Part shown: piece after piece, positions 1 through 6,888 of the stretch | Numbering within the stretch: the stretch's first letter is position 1 | How the letters are laid out: the number at the start of each line of letters is the position of its first letter | Assembly: GCA_003154025.1 (NCBI GenBank) | Contig: PMCE01000446.1 | Coordinates: forward strand, 1,887 to 16,531 | Length of the DNA stretch: 14,645 nucleotides | From: Syntrophaceae bacterium | GTDB lineage: Bacteria > Desulfobacterota > SM23-61 | Reading direction: 5' to 3' | Notes under the pieces: generated by a model | What the model saw: only the letters and a program-made list of their open reading frames with translations | The model's database searches: none | What the model was told of the DNA's origin: nothing | Program-made: the position numbers and the translations under genes

Positions 1-361
1 GGTCGAATTCTTTTCCCTTCTTGAGCCCCAAAATCAGGCCCAGGTAGCCGAGGGCGCTGTTGATCAGGAAATATCCGGAGAATTGGATGCCCAGCCCTTC
101 CAGAATCCCGGAGAAGAAAGAGTTGATGAGGACGTTGGCCAGCATGAGCCCCAGGACTAAACCGATAGCCCCGCCGATGGTAATTTTGAGAGGAACCCGC
201 CGGATACCCTTTTCCAGAAAGATGACCAGCATTCCCAAGGCCAGTCCCACGGCCATTCCCCAAAGCGCGGCCTCAGGGAGGGAGATCATCTGCTGGGCCA
301 GAAAGTATCCGCTGACCCCGGTGGCAGCCAAAAGCATGATCCGGAGAATAAGCAACCCCAT
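1..361 (-). CDS. YacL-like PIN/TRAM-domain membrane protein, N-terminal part (cut by window edge)
   Basis: Reading the minus strand from an ATG at 361 gives 120 open codons running off the window, starting MGLLILRIMLLAATG. The visible part is four hydrophobic segments (about residues 1-21, 33-50, 59-82 and 92-112), the last followed by GLKKGKEFD. This matches the four-helix membrane region that precedes the PIN nuclease and TRAM RNA-binding domains in YacL-type proteins; the PIN and TRAM parts would lie outside the window and are not seen. The start is fixed by a near-perfect ribosome binding site, AAAGGAGGTG, seven bases upstream. It lies 48 bp downstream of carD on the same strand, the usual arrangement in many Desulfobacterota and Firmicutes, so it is probably co-transcribed with carD. 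The family is usually treated as an RNase-like membrane protein; its exact role is not settled. Confidence 0.75.
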   Translation of the reverse strand, partial: MGLLILRIMLLAATGVSGYFLAQQMISLPEAALWGMAVGLALGMLVIFLEKGIRRVPLKITIGGAIGLVLGLMLANVLINSFFSGILEGLGIQFSGYFLINSALGYLGLILGLKKGKEFD

Positions 362-409
362 CGCTTTTCACCTCCTTTCTTTGGGAAATGTATAAAAATG
401 AGTGAAACT

Positions 410-892
410 TCAGACGTTGAAGATGCTCAGCAGACGGATTCGCATCTTGTCTTCGGATATGTTTTTGGCGATGGCGAGTTCCCTGACGAGGAGGTTTTGA
501 GCTAAGTCCAGCATTTGCCTCTCCCCGAAGGAAAGGTCTTTGTCGCATTTCAGGTGGAAGAGGTCGCGGAGGACCTCGGCGACTTCAAAGACGGAACCGG
601 ATTTGATCTTTTCCATGTACTCCCGGTAGCGACGGTTCCAGGTCTGACAATCCACCTTTCCGTTCTTTTCCGACAAAATGCGGATGACCTTGGGGACATC
701 CTTTTTGTTGATGATTTCGCGCAAACCTACAGTCTGGACGTTGTCCTTCGGGATCATAATGGTCATGTCCTTCTCCAGGATCCTCAGGACATAGAAAACC
801 CGCTTGCTGCCGCCGATGACCTTACATTGAATATCTTCGACGACACCCACACCATGAGCAGGATAGACCGCCTTATCGCCTACCTTAAACAT
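410..892 (-). CDS. carD: CarD family transcription regulator
   Basis: About 160 residues starting MFKVGDKAVYPAHGVGVVED, the hallmark N-terminus of the CarD/CdnL RNA-polymerase-interacting domain (a Tudor-like fold, residues 1 to about 60). A helical C-terminal domain follows, with the tryptophan of the CQTWNRRYREYM segment that in CarD proteins contacts promoter DNA at the upstream edge of the bubble. CarD binds the RNA polymerase beta subunit and stabilises open promoter complexes, especially at rRNA promoters. An in-frame ATG six codons upstream (910) is possible, but the start at 892 is preferred because GGGAGG sits at a proper distance and the CarD homology begins exactly there. It has its own promoter (927-956) and is followed by the PIN/TRAM-type gene. 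Length is normal for the family and nothing looks damaged. Confidence 0.95.
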   Translation of the reverse strand: MFKVGDKAVYPAHGVGVVEDIQCKVIGGSKRVFYVLRILEKDMTIMIPKDNVQTVGLREIINKKDVPKVIRILSEKNGKVDCQTWNRRYREYMEKIKSGSVFEVAEVLRDLFHLKCDKDLSFGERQMLDLAQNLLVRELAIAKNISEDKMRIRLLSIFNV

Positions 893-926
893 CGCCCCGC
901 CTCCCTGCAACTAAACTTACTTGAGT

Positions 927-956
927 ATTCTAACACCCAGTGACGCGATGGGTCAA
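927..956 (-). promoter_or_regulatory. sigma70-type promoter of carD
   Basis: On the minus strand TTGACC (956-951) is followed after 18 bp by TAGAAT (932-927). Each hexamer matches five of six consensus positions. Transcription would start near 920, giving a leader of roughly 28 nt before the carD ATG at 892. No other promoter candidate of this quality lies upstream of carD. Confidence 0.65.
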
Positions 957-1047
957 CACATTTCTAATTCCCTTCACTCGCCTCGTCGCTGCCCCGCTTT
1001 ACTCCGGTATCTTTGTTAACCAGTTAATATAATTAAAAAAATAAAAC

Positions 1048-1076
1048 TCGACCGGCTTATTGCGGTGGGATATAAT
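1048..1076 (+). promoter_or_regulatory. sigma70-like promoter candidate upstream of motAB
   Basis: TCGACC (1048-1053) and a perfect TATAAT (1071-1076) are separated by 17 bp. The -10 box is ideal and the -35 box matches four of six positions. It would produce a leader of about 455 nt before motA. It lies directly upstream of the sigma28-like site, so the two would act in tandem. Confidence 0.4.
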
Positions 1077-1103
1077 TCGCCCTCTTTTTCGCAGGCCCGC
1101 ATT

Positions 1104-1131
1104 TAAAGAAAGATCCCGTTTTTGCCGATGA
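1104..1131 (+). promoter_or_regulatory. sigma28 (FliA)-like promoter of motAB
   Basis: TAAAGAAA (1104-1111) and GCCGATGA (1124-1131) resemble the flagellar sigma28 consensus TAAAGTTT-N11-GCCGATAA. The -10 element matches seven of eight bases. The spacer is 12 rather than 11 bases, which is the main weakness. The position upstream of a flagellar stator operon, a classic late class of FliA-controlled genes, supports the call. The transcript would begin near 1140 and carry an untranslated leader of about 400 nt. Confidence 0.6.
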
Positions 1132-1185
1132 ATTGATGGAAAATCCACATTACGCGGAAAATAACAGGAATTAGACAGTTTTTGT

Positions 1186-1274
1186 GATGCCCCTTCTAGA
1201 AAGAAAAGGGGGCCACAGTGCCGGACTAACCGCCTTCCCCCAGGGAGGTTCAGGGCCGTGCAGGGTGGGGCATC
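1186..1274 (+). other. structured 5' leader element of motAB, with two competing stems
   Basis: GATGCCCC (1186-1193) is exactly complementary to GGGGCATC (1267-1274), closing a domain of about 89 nt. The same C-run, as CCCCTT (1190-1195), can instead pair with AAGGGG (1206-1211), so the two stems exclude each other. Smaller hairpins fit inside, for example AACC with GGTT around the CCCCCAGGG segment. I could not match it to a known riboswitch; the conserved GGCAAACC of c-di-GMP-I riboswitches is absent. The remainder of the gap to motA (1275-1540) holds only the motA ribosome binding site that I can support. Confidence 0.3.
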
Positions 1275-1540
1275 TATTAAGGCCTTGAAATTAGTCCTGA
1301 ATTTAAATTAAATTCCATCCCTGCTGGTATGCTGACGGTGGAGAAGACCTGAAAAAGAGATCAAGAACTCGCCTTCTGGCGGATTCCTGGGAAAAGCCGC
1401 ACCCATTCAAGGAATCGGGTCGAAAGGGCGGGGGCCGAGCATCTGAAGACAGCAAATTCATCCCCCGGGAAGATCGTAAAAGGATTTTGGGTCCTTGGGA
1501 AAGCGGCATCGACTAAGAGAGGGAATTTCAGGGAAATAGA

Positions 1541-2398
1541 ATGCTGGTTATTGCCGGATTTTTGGTGGTTATCCTTTCGGTCTTGGGCGGCTACCTGCTT
1601 GAGGGGGGGTCTTTTCTCGTCCTCATGCAGTGGGTGGAATTCATCATCATCGGGGGAGCGGCTGGCGGCGCCCTTCTCATCTCCGCCCCCCCGAAGCTGC
1701 TGAAGAAGATTCTGAACCGGACCCTGTTGGTCTTCAAGAAAAATGGGACGACCAAGGAGACTTACCTCGGTCTGCTGAAGATGATGTATGAACTCTTCGT
1801 CCTCAGCCAGAAGGAGGGGGTCTTGGCCCTGGAATCCCACATCGAGCACCCCGCGGACAGCGCCCTCTTCAAGAAATATCCGGAGTTTCTTTTGCAGCAT
1901 CATTTGCTTGCTTTCTTTACCGATACGGTGCGGCTCGTGCTGATGGGCAGCGTGTCTCCCCACGAGATTGAAGCGCTCATGGACACGGATATCGAGACCC
2001 AGCAACAGGAGGGGAGCAAACCGGGAATGATTCTGCAGAAAATCGGGGACTCCATGCCTGGATTGGGGATCGTAGCGGCCGTCCTCGGGATCGTCATCAC
2101 CATGCAGGCGATCGGCGGCCCCGCTGAAGAGGTCGGCAAAAAAGTCGCGGCGGCCCTGGTGGGAACCTTCCTGGGCATTCTCCTCTCGTATGGATTCATC
2201 CAGCCGCTGGCGACGAACCTGGATCTCATGCACGAGGATGAGGCCCGGATGCTGGAGGTGATGAAGGCCGCCCTGGTGGCTTTCTCCAAAGGCTTCAACC
2301 CCATGGTGGCGGTGGAGTTCGGCAGAAGGTCCATTTTCGAGGATTCCCGTCCCACCTTTCAGGAGATGGAGCAGGGGCTCAAAGGACCGAAGACATGA
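1541..2398 (+). CDS. motA: flagellar motor stator protein MotA
   Basis: 285 residues, the usual length of the long proteobacterial MotA. Two hydrophobic segments lie at the N-terminus (about 1-21 and 34-50), then a long cytoplasmic loop, then two more segments (about 170-190 and 202-222). The loop contains FFTDTVRLVLMGSVSPHEIEALMD, with the Arg and Glu positions that contact the rotor protein FliG in E. coli MotA. The two prolines needed for torque coupling are visible in DSMPGLGIVAAVLG and in GFIQPLA. MotA forms the five-subunit ring around two MotB chains and turns ion flow into torque at the inner membrane. AGGGA lies seven bases before the ATG. The stop overlaps the motB start as ATGA, indicating translational coupling. 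Two tandem promoter candidates and a leader of about 400 nt lie upstream. Confidence 0.96.
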   Translation: MLVIAGFLVVILSVLGGYLLEGGSFLVLMQWVEFIIIGGAAGGALLISAPPKLLKKILNRTLLVFKKNGTTKETYLGLLKMMYELFVLSQKEGVLALESHIEHPADSALFKKYPEFLLQHHLLAFFTDTVRLVLMGSVSPHEIEALMDTDIETQQQEGSKPGMILQKIGDSMPGLGIVAAVLGIVITMQAIGGPAEEVGKKVAAALVGTFLGILLSYGFIQPLATNLDLMHEDEARMLEVMKAALVAFSKGFNPMVAVEFGRRSIFEDSRPTFQEMEQGLKGPKT

Positions 2399-3222
2399 GC
2401 GGGAACAAGGAACAAACCGCTCCCATCATCATCAAGAAAAAGAAGGGCGGCCATGGGGGGGCCCACGGGGGGGCCTGGAAAGTGGCCTACGCCGACTTCG
2501 TGACCGCCATGATGGCCCTCTTCATCGTCCTGTGGATCGTGGGGCAGAACCAATCGGTGAAGGATTCGATTTCCGAATACTTCAAAGACCCGGTGGCTTT
2601 TAACGAGAAGGTCAAGGCCAACGGGGGAAGCGGAATCCTGCCTGATTTTTCGCCGCCCGGAACCAAGGGGGACCAACCCCCGGCGGTCTATGTGAGTCAG
2701 GACAAGACCAACGACCTGAAGCAACTCGAGGAACAGAAGAAGAAGATCGAAGAGATCATCAAAAACACGCCGGCCTTCGACAAATTCAAGGGGCAGGTGG
2801 AGGTCACGGTCACGAACGAAGGGTTGCGGATCGAGCTGGTGGACAACTCTTCGGGCCTCTTCTTCGACGTGGGGAGCGCCCATCTGAAAAAAGAGACCAT
2901 CCAGCTGCTCACCAATATCGCGACGGAGATCGGCAAGCTGCCCAACCGGGTGATCGTCGAAGGCTATACCGACGCCCGCCCTTATGTCACCCCCAATTAC
3001 TCCAACTGGGAACTGAGCGTGGACCGGGCCAACGCCGCCCGCAAAATCATGTCGGAGAACGGCCTGCAGAAAAACCAGGTTCACGCCGTCCGGGGTTTCG
3101 CCGACCAGCGATTGAGACGCCCGGATAACCCCATGGATTTCTCCAACCGGCGGGTCTCCATCCTGGTACCCCCCTGCCTGCCCCTGGCGCCGCCTCCCCC
3201 GATCCTGCCGGGGGGAAGGTGA
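2395..3222 (+). CDS. motB: flagellar motor stator protein MotB
   Basis: 275 residues. A short basic N-terminus (IIIKKKKGGHGGAHGG) leads into one transmembrane helix, WKVAYADFVTAMMALFIVLW, whose Asp34 is the invariant ion-binding residue of MotB. A plug/linker region follows, with a charged coiled stretch near residues 103-122. An OmpA-like peptidoglycan-binding domain occupies about residues 140-260 (EGYTDARPY, ELSVDRANAARKIM, NRRVSILV). The lysine- and glycine-rich cytoplasmic tail is typical of proteobacterial MotB. MotB anchors the stator to the cell wall and carries the ion channel together with MotA. The start overlaps the motA stop by four bases. The last residues after NRRVSILV form a proline-rich tail that could be natural or come from a single-base shift. 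It ends 17 bp from the convergent flxA stop, with no terminator visible between them. Confidence 0.95.
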   Translation: MSGNKEQTAPIIIKKKKGGHGGAHGGAWKVAYADFVTAMMALFIVLWIVGQNQSVKDSISEYFKDPVAFNEKVKANGGSGILPDFSPPGTKGDQPPAVYVSQDKTNDLKQLEEQKKKIEEIIKNTPAFDKFKGQVEVTVTNEGLRIELVDNSSGLFFDVGSAHLKKETIQLLTNIATEIGKLPNRVIVEGYTDARPYVTPNYSNWELSVDRANAARKIMSENGLQKNQVHAVRGFADQRLRRPDNPMDFSNRRVSILVPPCLPLAPPPPILPGGR

Positions 3223-3239
3223 GAGTCGGAGGATAGGGG

Positions 3240-4097
3240 TCAGAATTCGTCGGAGACGAAGTTGCGAATCTCCTCCAGGCTGAAGACCGGCCCGTCCTTG
3301 CAGACGTAAAGGGGGCCGATGTTGCACCGCCCGCATTTCCCCACCCCGCACTTCATCTTCATCTCCAGCGTGGTCCAGATCTGAGGGGGAGTAAAGCCGA
3401 GCTTCTCCAAGGCCCGTAACGTGTAGCGGATCATGATGGGAGGGCCGCAGGTCACGGCCACGGTCTTTTGGGGGGAGGGGGCCATCTCCTGGAGCACTAC
3501 GGGGACCAACCCCACCTTGCCCTTCCAACCCTCGTCGCCGGCATCCACGGTGGTGATCATCTTCACGGTGGGATTCGCCCCCCACGATTCCAGGTCATGC
3601 TTGAAGCAGAGGTCCCGGGGAGTCCGGGCTCCATAGAGGATGGTGATCTCTCCGTAATCGAGACGCCGGTCCAAAACGTTCTGGATCAGGGAGCGCAGCG
3701 GAGCCAGGCCGATTCCTCCGCCGATGAAAACCAGGTTCTTCCCTTTCATGCGGTCCAGGGGAAAGGAATTCCCGTAGGGGCCCCGGAACCCGATGATGTC
3801 TCCCGGGTTCAATTGATGGAGGGCTTCAGTGACCCGTCCCACCCGTTTCACGCTGAATTCCAGATGATCGGGGCGGGTGGGACTGGAGGCGATACAGAAG
3901 GTGGCTTCTCCTTCCCCGAATACGGAGTACTCTCCGAATTGTCCGGAGAGGAAGGAGAAGCGCTCCTTGACGGAGGAGTCCAGGAATTGCAGATGGAAGG
4001 ATTTCGTATCCCCGGTCTCGGGGATGATCTTGATGACTTCCATCCGATGAGGCAGGTAGAGATTGCTTTCCGAAAATCCCTGGCCGCCGGGATTCAT
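3240..4097 (-). CDS. flxA: FlxA: FAD/NAD(P)-binding electron-input subunit of Flx-Hdr
   Basis: 285 residues of the ferredoxin-NADP reductase-like family that includes AsrB and the gamma subunit of Ni-Fe hydrogenase/sulfhydrogenase. The N-terminal barrel (about 15-115) has the flavin-binding region around FCIASSP (67-73). The NAD(P)-binding domain opens with FIGGGIGLAPLR (124-135). The C-terminus holds a dihydroorotate-dehydrogenase-type [2Fe-2S] site with Cys250, Cys255, Cys258 and Cys266. It should oxidise NAD(P)H and deliver electrons to the rest of the complex. The start at 4097 overlaps the flxB stop (ATGA), which fixes it; a longer upstream reading to 4244 gives an unrelated Pro/Gly-rich extension overlapping flxB and is rejected. 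It is the last gene of the operon. The assignment to Flx rather than Asr rests on the adjoining flxD and hdrABC genes and the lack of asrC. Confidence 0.88.
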   Translation of the reverse strand: MNPGGQGFSESNLYLPHRMEVIKIIPETGDTKSFHLQFLDSSVKERFSFLSGQFGEYSVFGEGEATFCIASSPTRPDHLEFSVKRVGRVTEALHQLNPGDIIGFRGPYGNSFPLDRMKGKNLVFIGGGIGLAPLRSLIQNVLDRRLDYGEITILYGARTPRDLCFKHDLESWGANPTVKMITTVDAGDEGWKGKVGLVPVVLQEMAPSPQKTVAVTCGPPIMIRYTLRALEKLGFTPPQIWTTLEMKMKCGVGKCGRCNIGPLYVCKDGPVFSLEEIRNFVSDEF

Positions 4098-5101
4098 CGG
4101 CTCACCTCCCGCAGGACCTCGCGCAGGTCCAACTGGACCGGGCAGTGAGCCACACACCGCCCGCACCCGACGCAGGCCACGGTCCGGTAGTTCTGGGGGA
4201 AGAAGGAAAACTTGTGGCCCACCCGCTGGCGGTACCGGCGCCATTTCTCCTCCCGGGGATTATGGGCGGCCATCTGGGTGAAGCCCGGAAAGGCGCAGCT
4301 GTCCCAAGAGCGGAAGCGGACCCCCCGACTGGCCGCCTGGAGGTCGGAGATATCGAAGCAGTGACAGGTGGGGCAGAGGTAGGTGCAGATCCCGCAGTTG
4401 ATGCATGGGGCGGAAACCCGCCGCCAGAGCTCTTCCTCGGGGAATCGCCGGGCGATTTTCTCTTTCACTTGCTCCAGTTCGAAAAGGGGACTCTCCAACC
4501 TGCCCCTAACTTCCTTCCGGGCGGATTCCCATTCCTCGGGGGAACTGTCGAGGAAAAAGTCCCTTCCTTCCGTCCGCGCTTTTCCTCCTTCCGTGTTGAT
4601 CCGGACGATCTTCCCGGGGGGAACCTCCCGGAAGAAGAGGTCGCAATCCGCCGAGTCCTGCGGGTCGATCCCCATCTCTTTGCAGAAAGAGCCGCGGCAC
4701 CACATCGCACAGGCGTGCCCCACCAGGAGGGTACGCTGGAGATTCCCCCCGTATAGACCGTCGGCTCCGTTTCCGGCGAAAACCGGCTCCAGAATCCGTA
4801 TGGCCCGGGCGTCACAGGCGCGGATGCCGTAGATTATCCGGGGCCGGTCTTGGCTCGGCGGAGGGATGACCTGAAGCGGGCTCTGGGAGGGTGAGCTCCA
4901 GCCGAAGAGGGGCTTCAGCGCTTCCAGGAACAATCCCTTGGCCGACAGGCGGGAGTTGCGGAAGTTCTCGGGGAGGTCCGGGTCTTTCCGCCCGTCAAAG
5001 GTCCAGCCTCCGTTCCCCTCCGTGGGGGCAAAGAGTTCGGCTTGGCTTTTCAGCTGGGCCAGCCATTGGGGAATCTTTTCTCTGGCTATCTTCTTGAACA
5101 T
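4094..5101 (-). CDS. flxB: FlxB: 4Fe-4S dicluster electron-transfer subunit (AsrA/hydrogenase-beta-like)
   Basis: 335 residues. The N-terminal two thirds resemble the AsrA/hydrogenase beta-like domain with the YGIRACDARA motif (91-100) and a Cys group at 131-140. The C-terminal third is a ferredoxin-like dicluster domain: Cys233, Cys236, Cys239 and Cys243 in CINCGICTYLCP, extra cysteines at 246 and 248, and Cys310, Cys313, Cys316 and Cys320 in CVGCGRCVAHCP. It is soluble, with no membrane segment. It should pass electrons from FlxA towards FlxC/FlxD and HdrA. The ribosome binding site before the ATG at 5101 is weak (GGGTTG at most), and the 146-bp spacer to flxC is filled with iterated 8-bp words, so expression of flxBA may be tuned separately. 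Which of the two dicluster subunits deserves the name FlxB or FlxC is uncertain; I follow position next to flxA. Confidence 0.85.
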   Translation of the reverse strand: MFKKIAREKIPQWLAQLKSQAELFAPTEGNGGWTFDGRKDPDLPENFRNSRLSAKGLFLEALKPLFGWSSPSQSPLQVIPPPSQDRPRIIYGIRACDARAIRILEPVFAGNGADGLYGGNLQRTLLVGHACAMWCRGSFCKEMGIDPQDSADCDLFFREVPPGKIVRINTEGGKARTEGRDFFLDSSPEEWESARKEVRGRLESPLFELEQVKEKIARRFPEEELWRRVSAPCINCGICTYLCPTCHCFDISDLQAASRGVRFRSWDSCAFPGFTQMAAHNPREEKWRRYRQRVGHKFSFFPQNYRTVACVGCGRCVAHCPVQLDLREVLREVSR

Positions 5102-5143
5102 TTTTCAACCCACAATAGAAAAAGTACCCAAAATTCTCAAAAC

Positions 5144-5226
5144 GTTCTGCCGTCCTGCGGTCTTGCCGTGCTGCGGTTAAGGAAATCGAACGGCACCCCG
5201 GCACAGCACAACTGCAGCACTGCAGG
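5144..5226. repeat. iterated 8-bp word array in flxC-flxB spacer
   Basis: Four contiguous 8-bp units at 5147-5178 read CTGCCGTC, CTGCGGTC, TTGCCGTG and CTGCGGTT. After a short gap, 5190-5226 continues with related words of the same period but opposite sense (CGGCACCC, CGGCACAG, then ACTGCAGC and ACTGCAGG). The two halves are imperfectly complementary, so the intercistronic mRNA can fold. No coding reading is plausible here. Confidence 0.7.
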
Positions 5227-5247
5227 ACTTAAATTTTTCATTCCGCA

Positions 5248-6234
5248 CTATCTTATGAAGTCGTTCGGGTCCTCCTGCCGGTACGTCCGGAGGGGTAAAG
5301 GTTTTTCCAGGTCGACTCCGGCGGCAAAGTCAAAGAGCTCTTTCAGGTCCTCGGCCATCTTCCGGTTGAGCTTCATCAGGGGAATTTCCATGGGGCAGAC
5401 TCTTTCGCACTCCCCGCAGGAAGTGCAGGTCCCGGTCACGTGCATGAGGCGCATGAGATGGAAGACGAAATTGTCCCCCCGGGTCGGCAGGGGGGAGACC
5501 CACTGGGGCAGGTTCTCCTCCACGATGCACCGGGGGCAGAAGCAGGCGGGACAGACGTTCCGGCAGGCATAGCACCGGATGCAGCGCTCGAAATGCTCCG
5601 CCCAGAAGGCCCATCTCTCCGCCGCAGTTTTCTCGCGAAGCGGATCATCGGAGAGGGTGCCGGAGGCACCGGACGACTCCACCGCAACCGGGGCCGCATA
5701 ATCGCCCGGAAGGAGATGGTCGAAGATCAGAGGCTTTGGGTAGCGGCACTGGAGACATTTGTCCAGCAAGACCTGCGGCGACGGGAGCCTCTTTTCTTGA
5801 CCCTTCACCCGGCACCGGAATTCGCTTGCGCCCCGTCGGATCTCTTCAACCTCCTCCAGGGGAGACCCCGCCGCCCGGATCAACTTTCGGAGGTCGATCT
5901 GGCCCGGGCAGGAAATCCCCACCACATAAATCTCATCCCTTTTGATCTGCCCTTCTCGTAGGAGGGAAACCAGGGAGCGGCTGTCGCATCCCTTGACCAG
6001 AATTCCGAGGCGCCCCCGAACCTCCTTCAGGTAAACCGCCAGGTTGGGGAGAAAATAATCTTCCACCGAGATTCTCTGAAGATCCTCCTTCTTCCTGGCG
6101 ATCAAAGGAGTGGTCTGGAAGGGCAGGCTGCCTTTTCCATACCCCAGGAACGCCTCTATCATTCCTTCCTCGAAAAGCCGGCCGGTGAGGGAAAGAAGTT
6201 CTTCGCGGATCTGCTCGGGGTTTGATTCGGCCAT
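5248..6234 (-). CDS. flxC: FlxC: 4Fe-4S dicluster subunit with FrhB/FdhB-like N-terminal region
   Basis: 328 residues. The N-terminal half carries the KGCDSR motif (81-86) typical of FrhB/FdhB-like hydrogenase and formate dehydrogenase beta-type domains, and CLQCRYPKP at 160-168. The C-terminal part is ferredoxin-like: Cys218, Cys221, Cys224 and Cys228 in CIRCYACRNVCP, extra cysteines at 231, 233 and 236, and Cys270, Cys273, Cys276 and Cys280 in CTSCGECERVCP. It would relay electrons between FlxA/FlxB and FlxD-HdrA. The ATG at 6234 follows AAAGG with seven-base spacing, and only 17 bp separate it from flxD. No membrane segment or signal peptide is present. The F420-binding function known for true FrhB is not implied, because several Flx/Hdr clusters carry such subunits without F420. 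Confidence 0.83.
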   Translation of the reverse strand: MAESNPEQIREELLSLTGRLFEEGMIEAFLGYGKGSLPFQTTPLIARKKEDLQRISVEDYFLPNLAVYLKEVRGRLGILVKGCDSRSLVSLLREGQIKRDEIYVVGISCPGQIDLRKLIRAAGSPLEEVEEIRRGASEFRCRVKGQEKRLPSPQVLLDKCLQCRYPKPLIFDHLLPGDYAAPVAVESSGASGTLSDDPLREKTAAERWAFWAEHFERCIRCYACRNVCPACFCPRCIVEENLPQWVSPLPTRGDNFVFHLMRLMHVTGTCTSCGECERVCPMEIPLMKLNRKMAEDLKELFDFAAGVDLEKPLPLRTYRQEDPNDFIR

Positions 6235-6251
6235 GCTTCTGCCTTTCTTCC

Positions 6252-6743
6252 TCAGGGGTTCACGCCAGGATCTGAAGTTTGGGGAAAGAGGTCCACGGCA
6301 TCGAGGCGGAACATCGTATTCGGCCCCAGGGCCTTGACCCCCGAGACGACCTGGGTTACCACCTTGGCGAATTTATCTCCCTCCGAAGCCGAAACCCAGG
6401 AGAACTGAACCCGCCGGGGGTCGATCCCCACGAATTCCAGGAGCCGGGAGAGGATGACGAATTTTCTCCGGGCGTTGTAATTGCCCGCGGTGTAATGGCA
6501 GTCTCCGGGGTGGCAGCCGGAGACCAAAACCCCGTCCAGCCCGGAACGCAAGGCCCTCAGGATGAAGAGAGGATCCACCCTTCCGGAACAGGGCACCCGG
6601 AGAACGCGAATGTTGGGGGGATAGCTGATCCGGGAGGAACCGGTCAAATCCGCCCCGGCGTAGCTGCACCAGCGGCAGAGTACGGCCAGGATTCTGGGCT
6701 CCCAACCCTTCCCCTTCTGACTCGCTTCTGTTTTTGGGTCCAT
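6252..6743 (-). CDS. flxD: FlxD: MvhD-like [2Fe-2S] adaptor subunit
   Basis: 163 residues of the methyl-viologen-reducing hydrogenase delta subunit (MvhD) family. The diagnostic cysteines are Cys23 and Cys26 (LCRWCSYAGAD), Cys52 (VPCSGRVDP), and Cys77 and Cys82 (SGCHPGDCHYTAGN). MvhD connects an electron-input module to HdrA in methanogens and does the same in bacterial Flx-Hdr clusters. I chose the ATG at 6743 because ATGAGG lies five bases upstream; ATGs at 6758 and 6872 are in frame but have no ribosome binding site, and the residues they add include sequence from the repeat-filled spacer. It follows hdrA after 145 bp of iterated 7-bp words and precedes flxC by 17 bp. The C-terminal tail (PQTSDPGVNP) is not conserved-looking. 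Confidence 0.9.
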   Translation of the reverse strand: MDPKTEASQKGKGWEPRILAVLCRWCSYAGADLTGSSRISYPPNIRVLRVPCSGRVDPLFILRALRSGLDGVLVSGCHPGDCHYTAGNYNARRKFVILSRLLEFVGIDPRRVQFSWVSASEGDKFAKVVTQVVSGVKALGPNTMFRLDAVDLFPQTSDPGVNP

Positions 6744-6759
6744 AGTAGCCTCATTCATA

Positions 6760-6888
6760 AGTAGGGCAAAAAGCCGTAAGTCGCAAGGCGTAAGCATTGA
6801 GGATAAGAACGCCCGGTCATCTGTTCCTGATCCCTGATTTCTGAGTCTTGCCTCTTTCCCCTTGCGCCTCACGCCTTGCGCCTTGCGA
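6760..6888. repeat. iterated 7-bp word array in hdrA-flxD spacer
   Basis: At 6860-6887 four head-to-tail 7-bp units occur: CCTTGCG, CCTCACG, and two more CCTTGCG. At 6774-6794 three units in the opposite sense follow the same spacing (CCGTAAG, TCGCAAG, GCGTAAG). Between them a different word, ATCAGG on the minus strand, is repeated at 7-bp spacing near 6819-6836. The outer blocks are complementary over CGCAAGGCGT, so the operon mRNA can form a long-range hairpin between hdrA and flxD. Confidence 0.75.

Noticed and set aside
1186..1274. c-di-GMP-I riboswitch upstream of motAB
   Set aside because: The position is attractive, but the conserved GGCAAACC and GCAAAGCC strands are absent; only a generic structured leader is supported.
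2359..3585. Minus-strand open frame of 408 codons opposite motB
   Set aside because: Covers motB and part of flxA in the wrong frame; low-complexity Arg/Gly/Asp composition and no motif.
4098..4244. N-terminal extension of FlxA back to 4244
   Set aside because: The extra residues overlap the conserved second ferredoxin motif of flxB in another frame; the ATGA overlap at 4097-4094 gives a better start.
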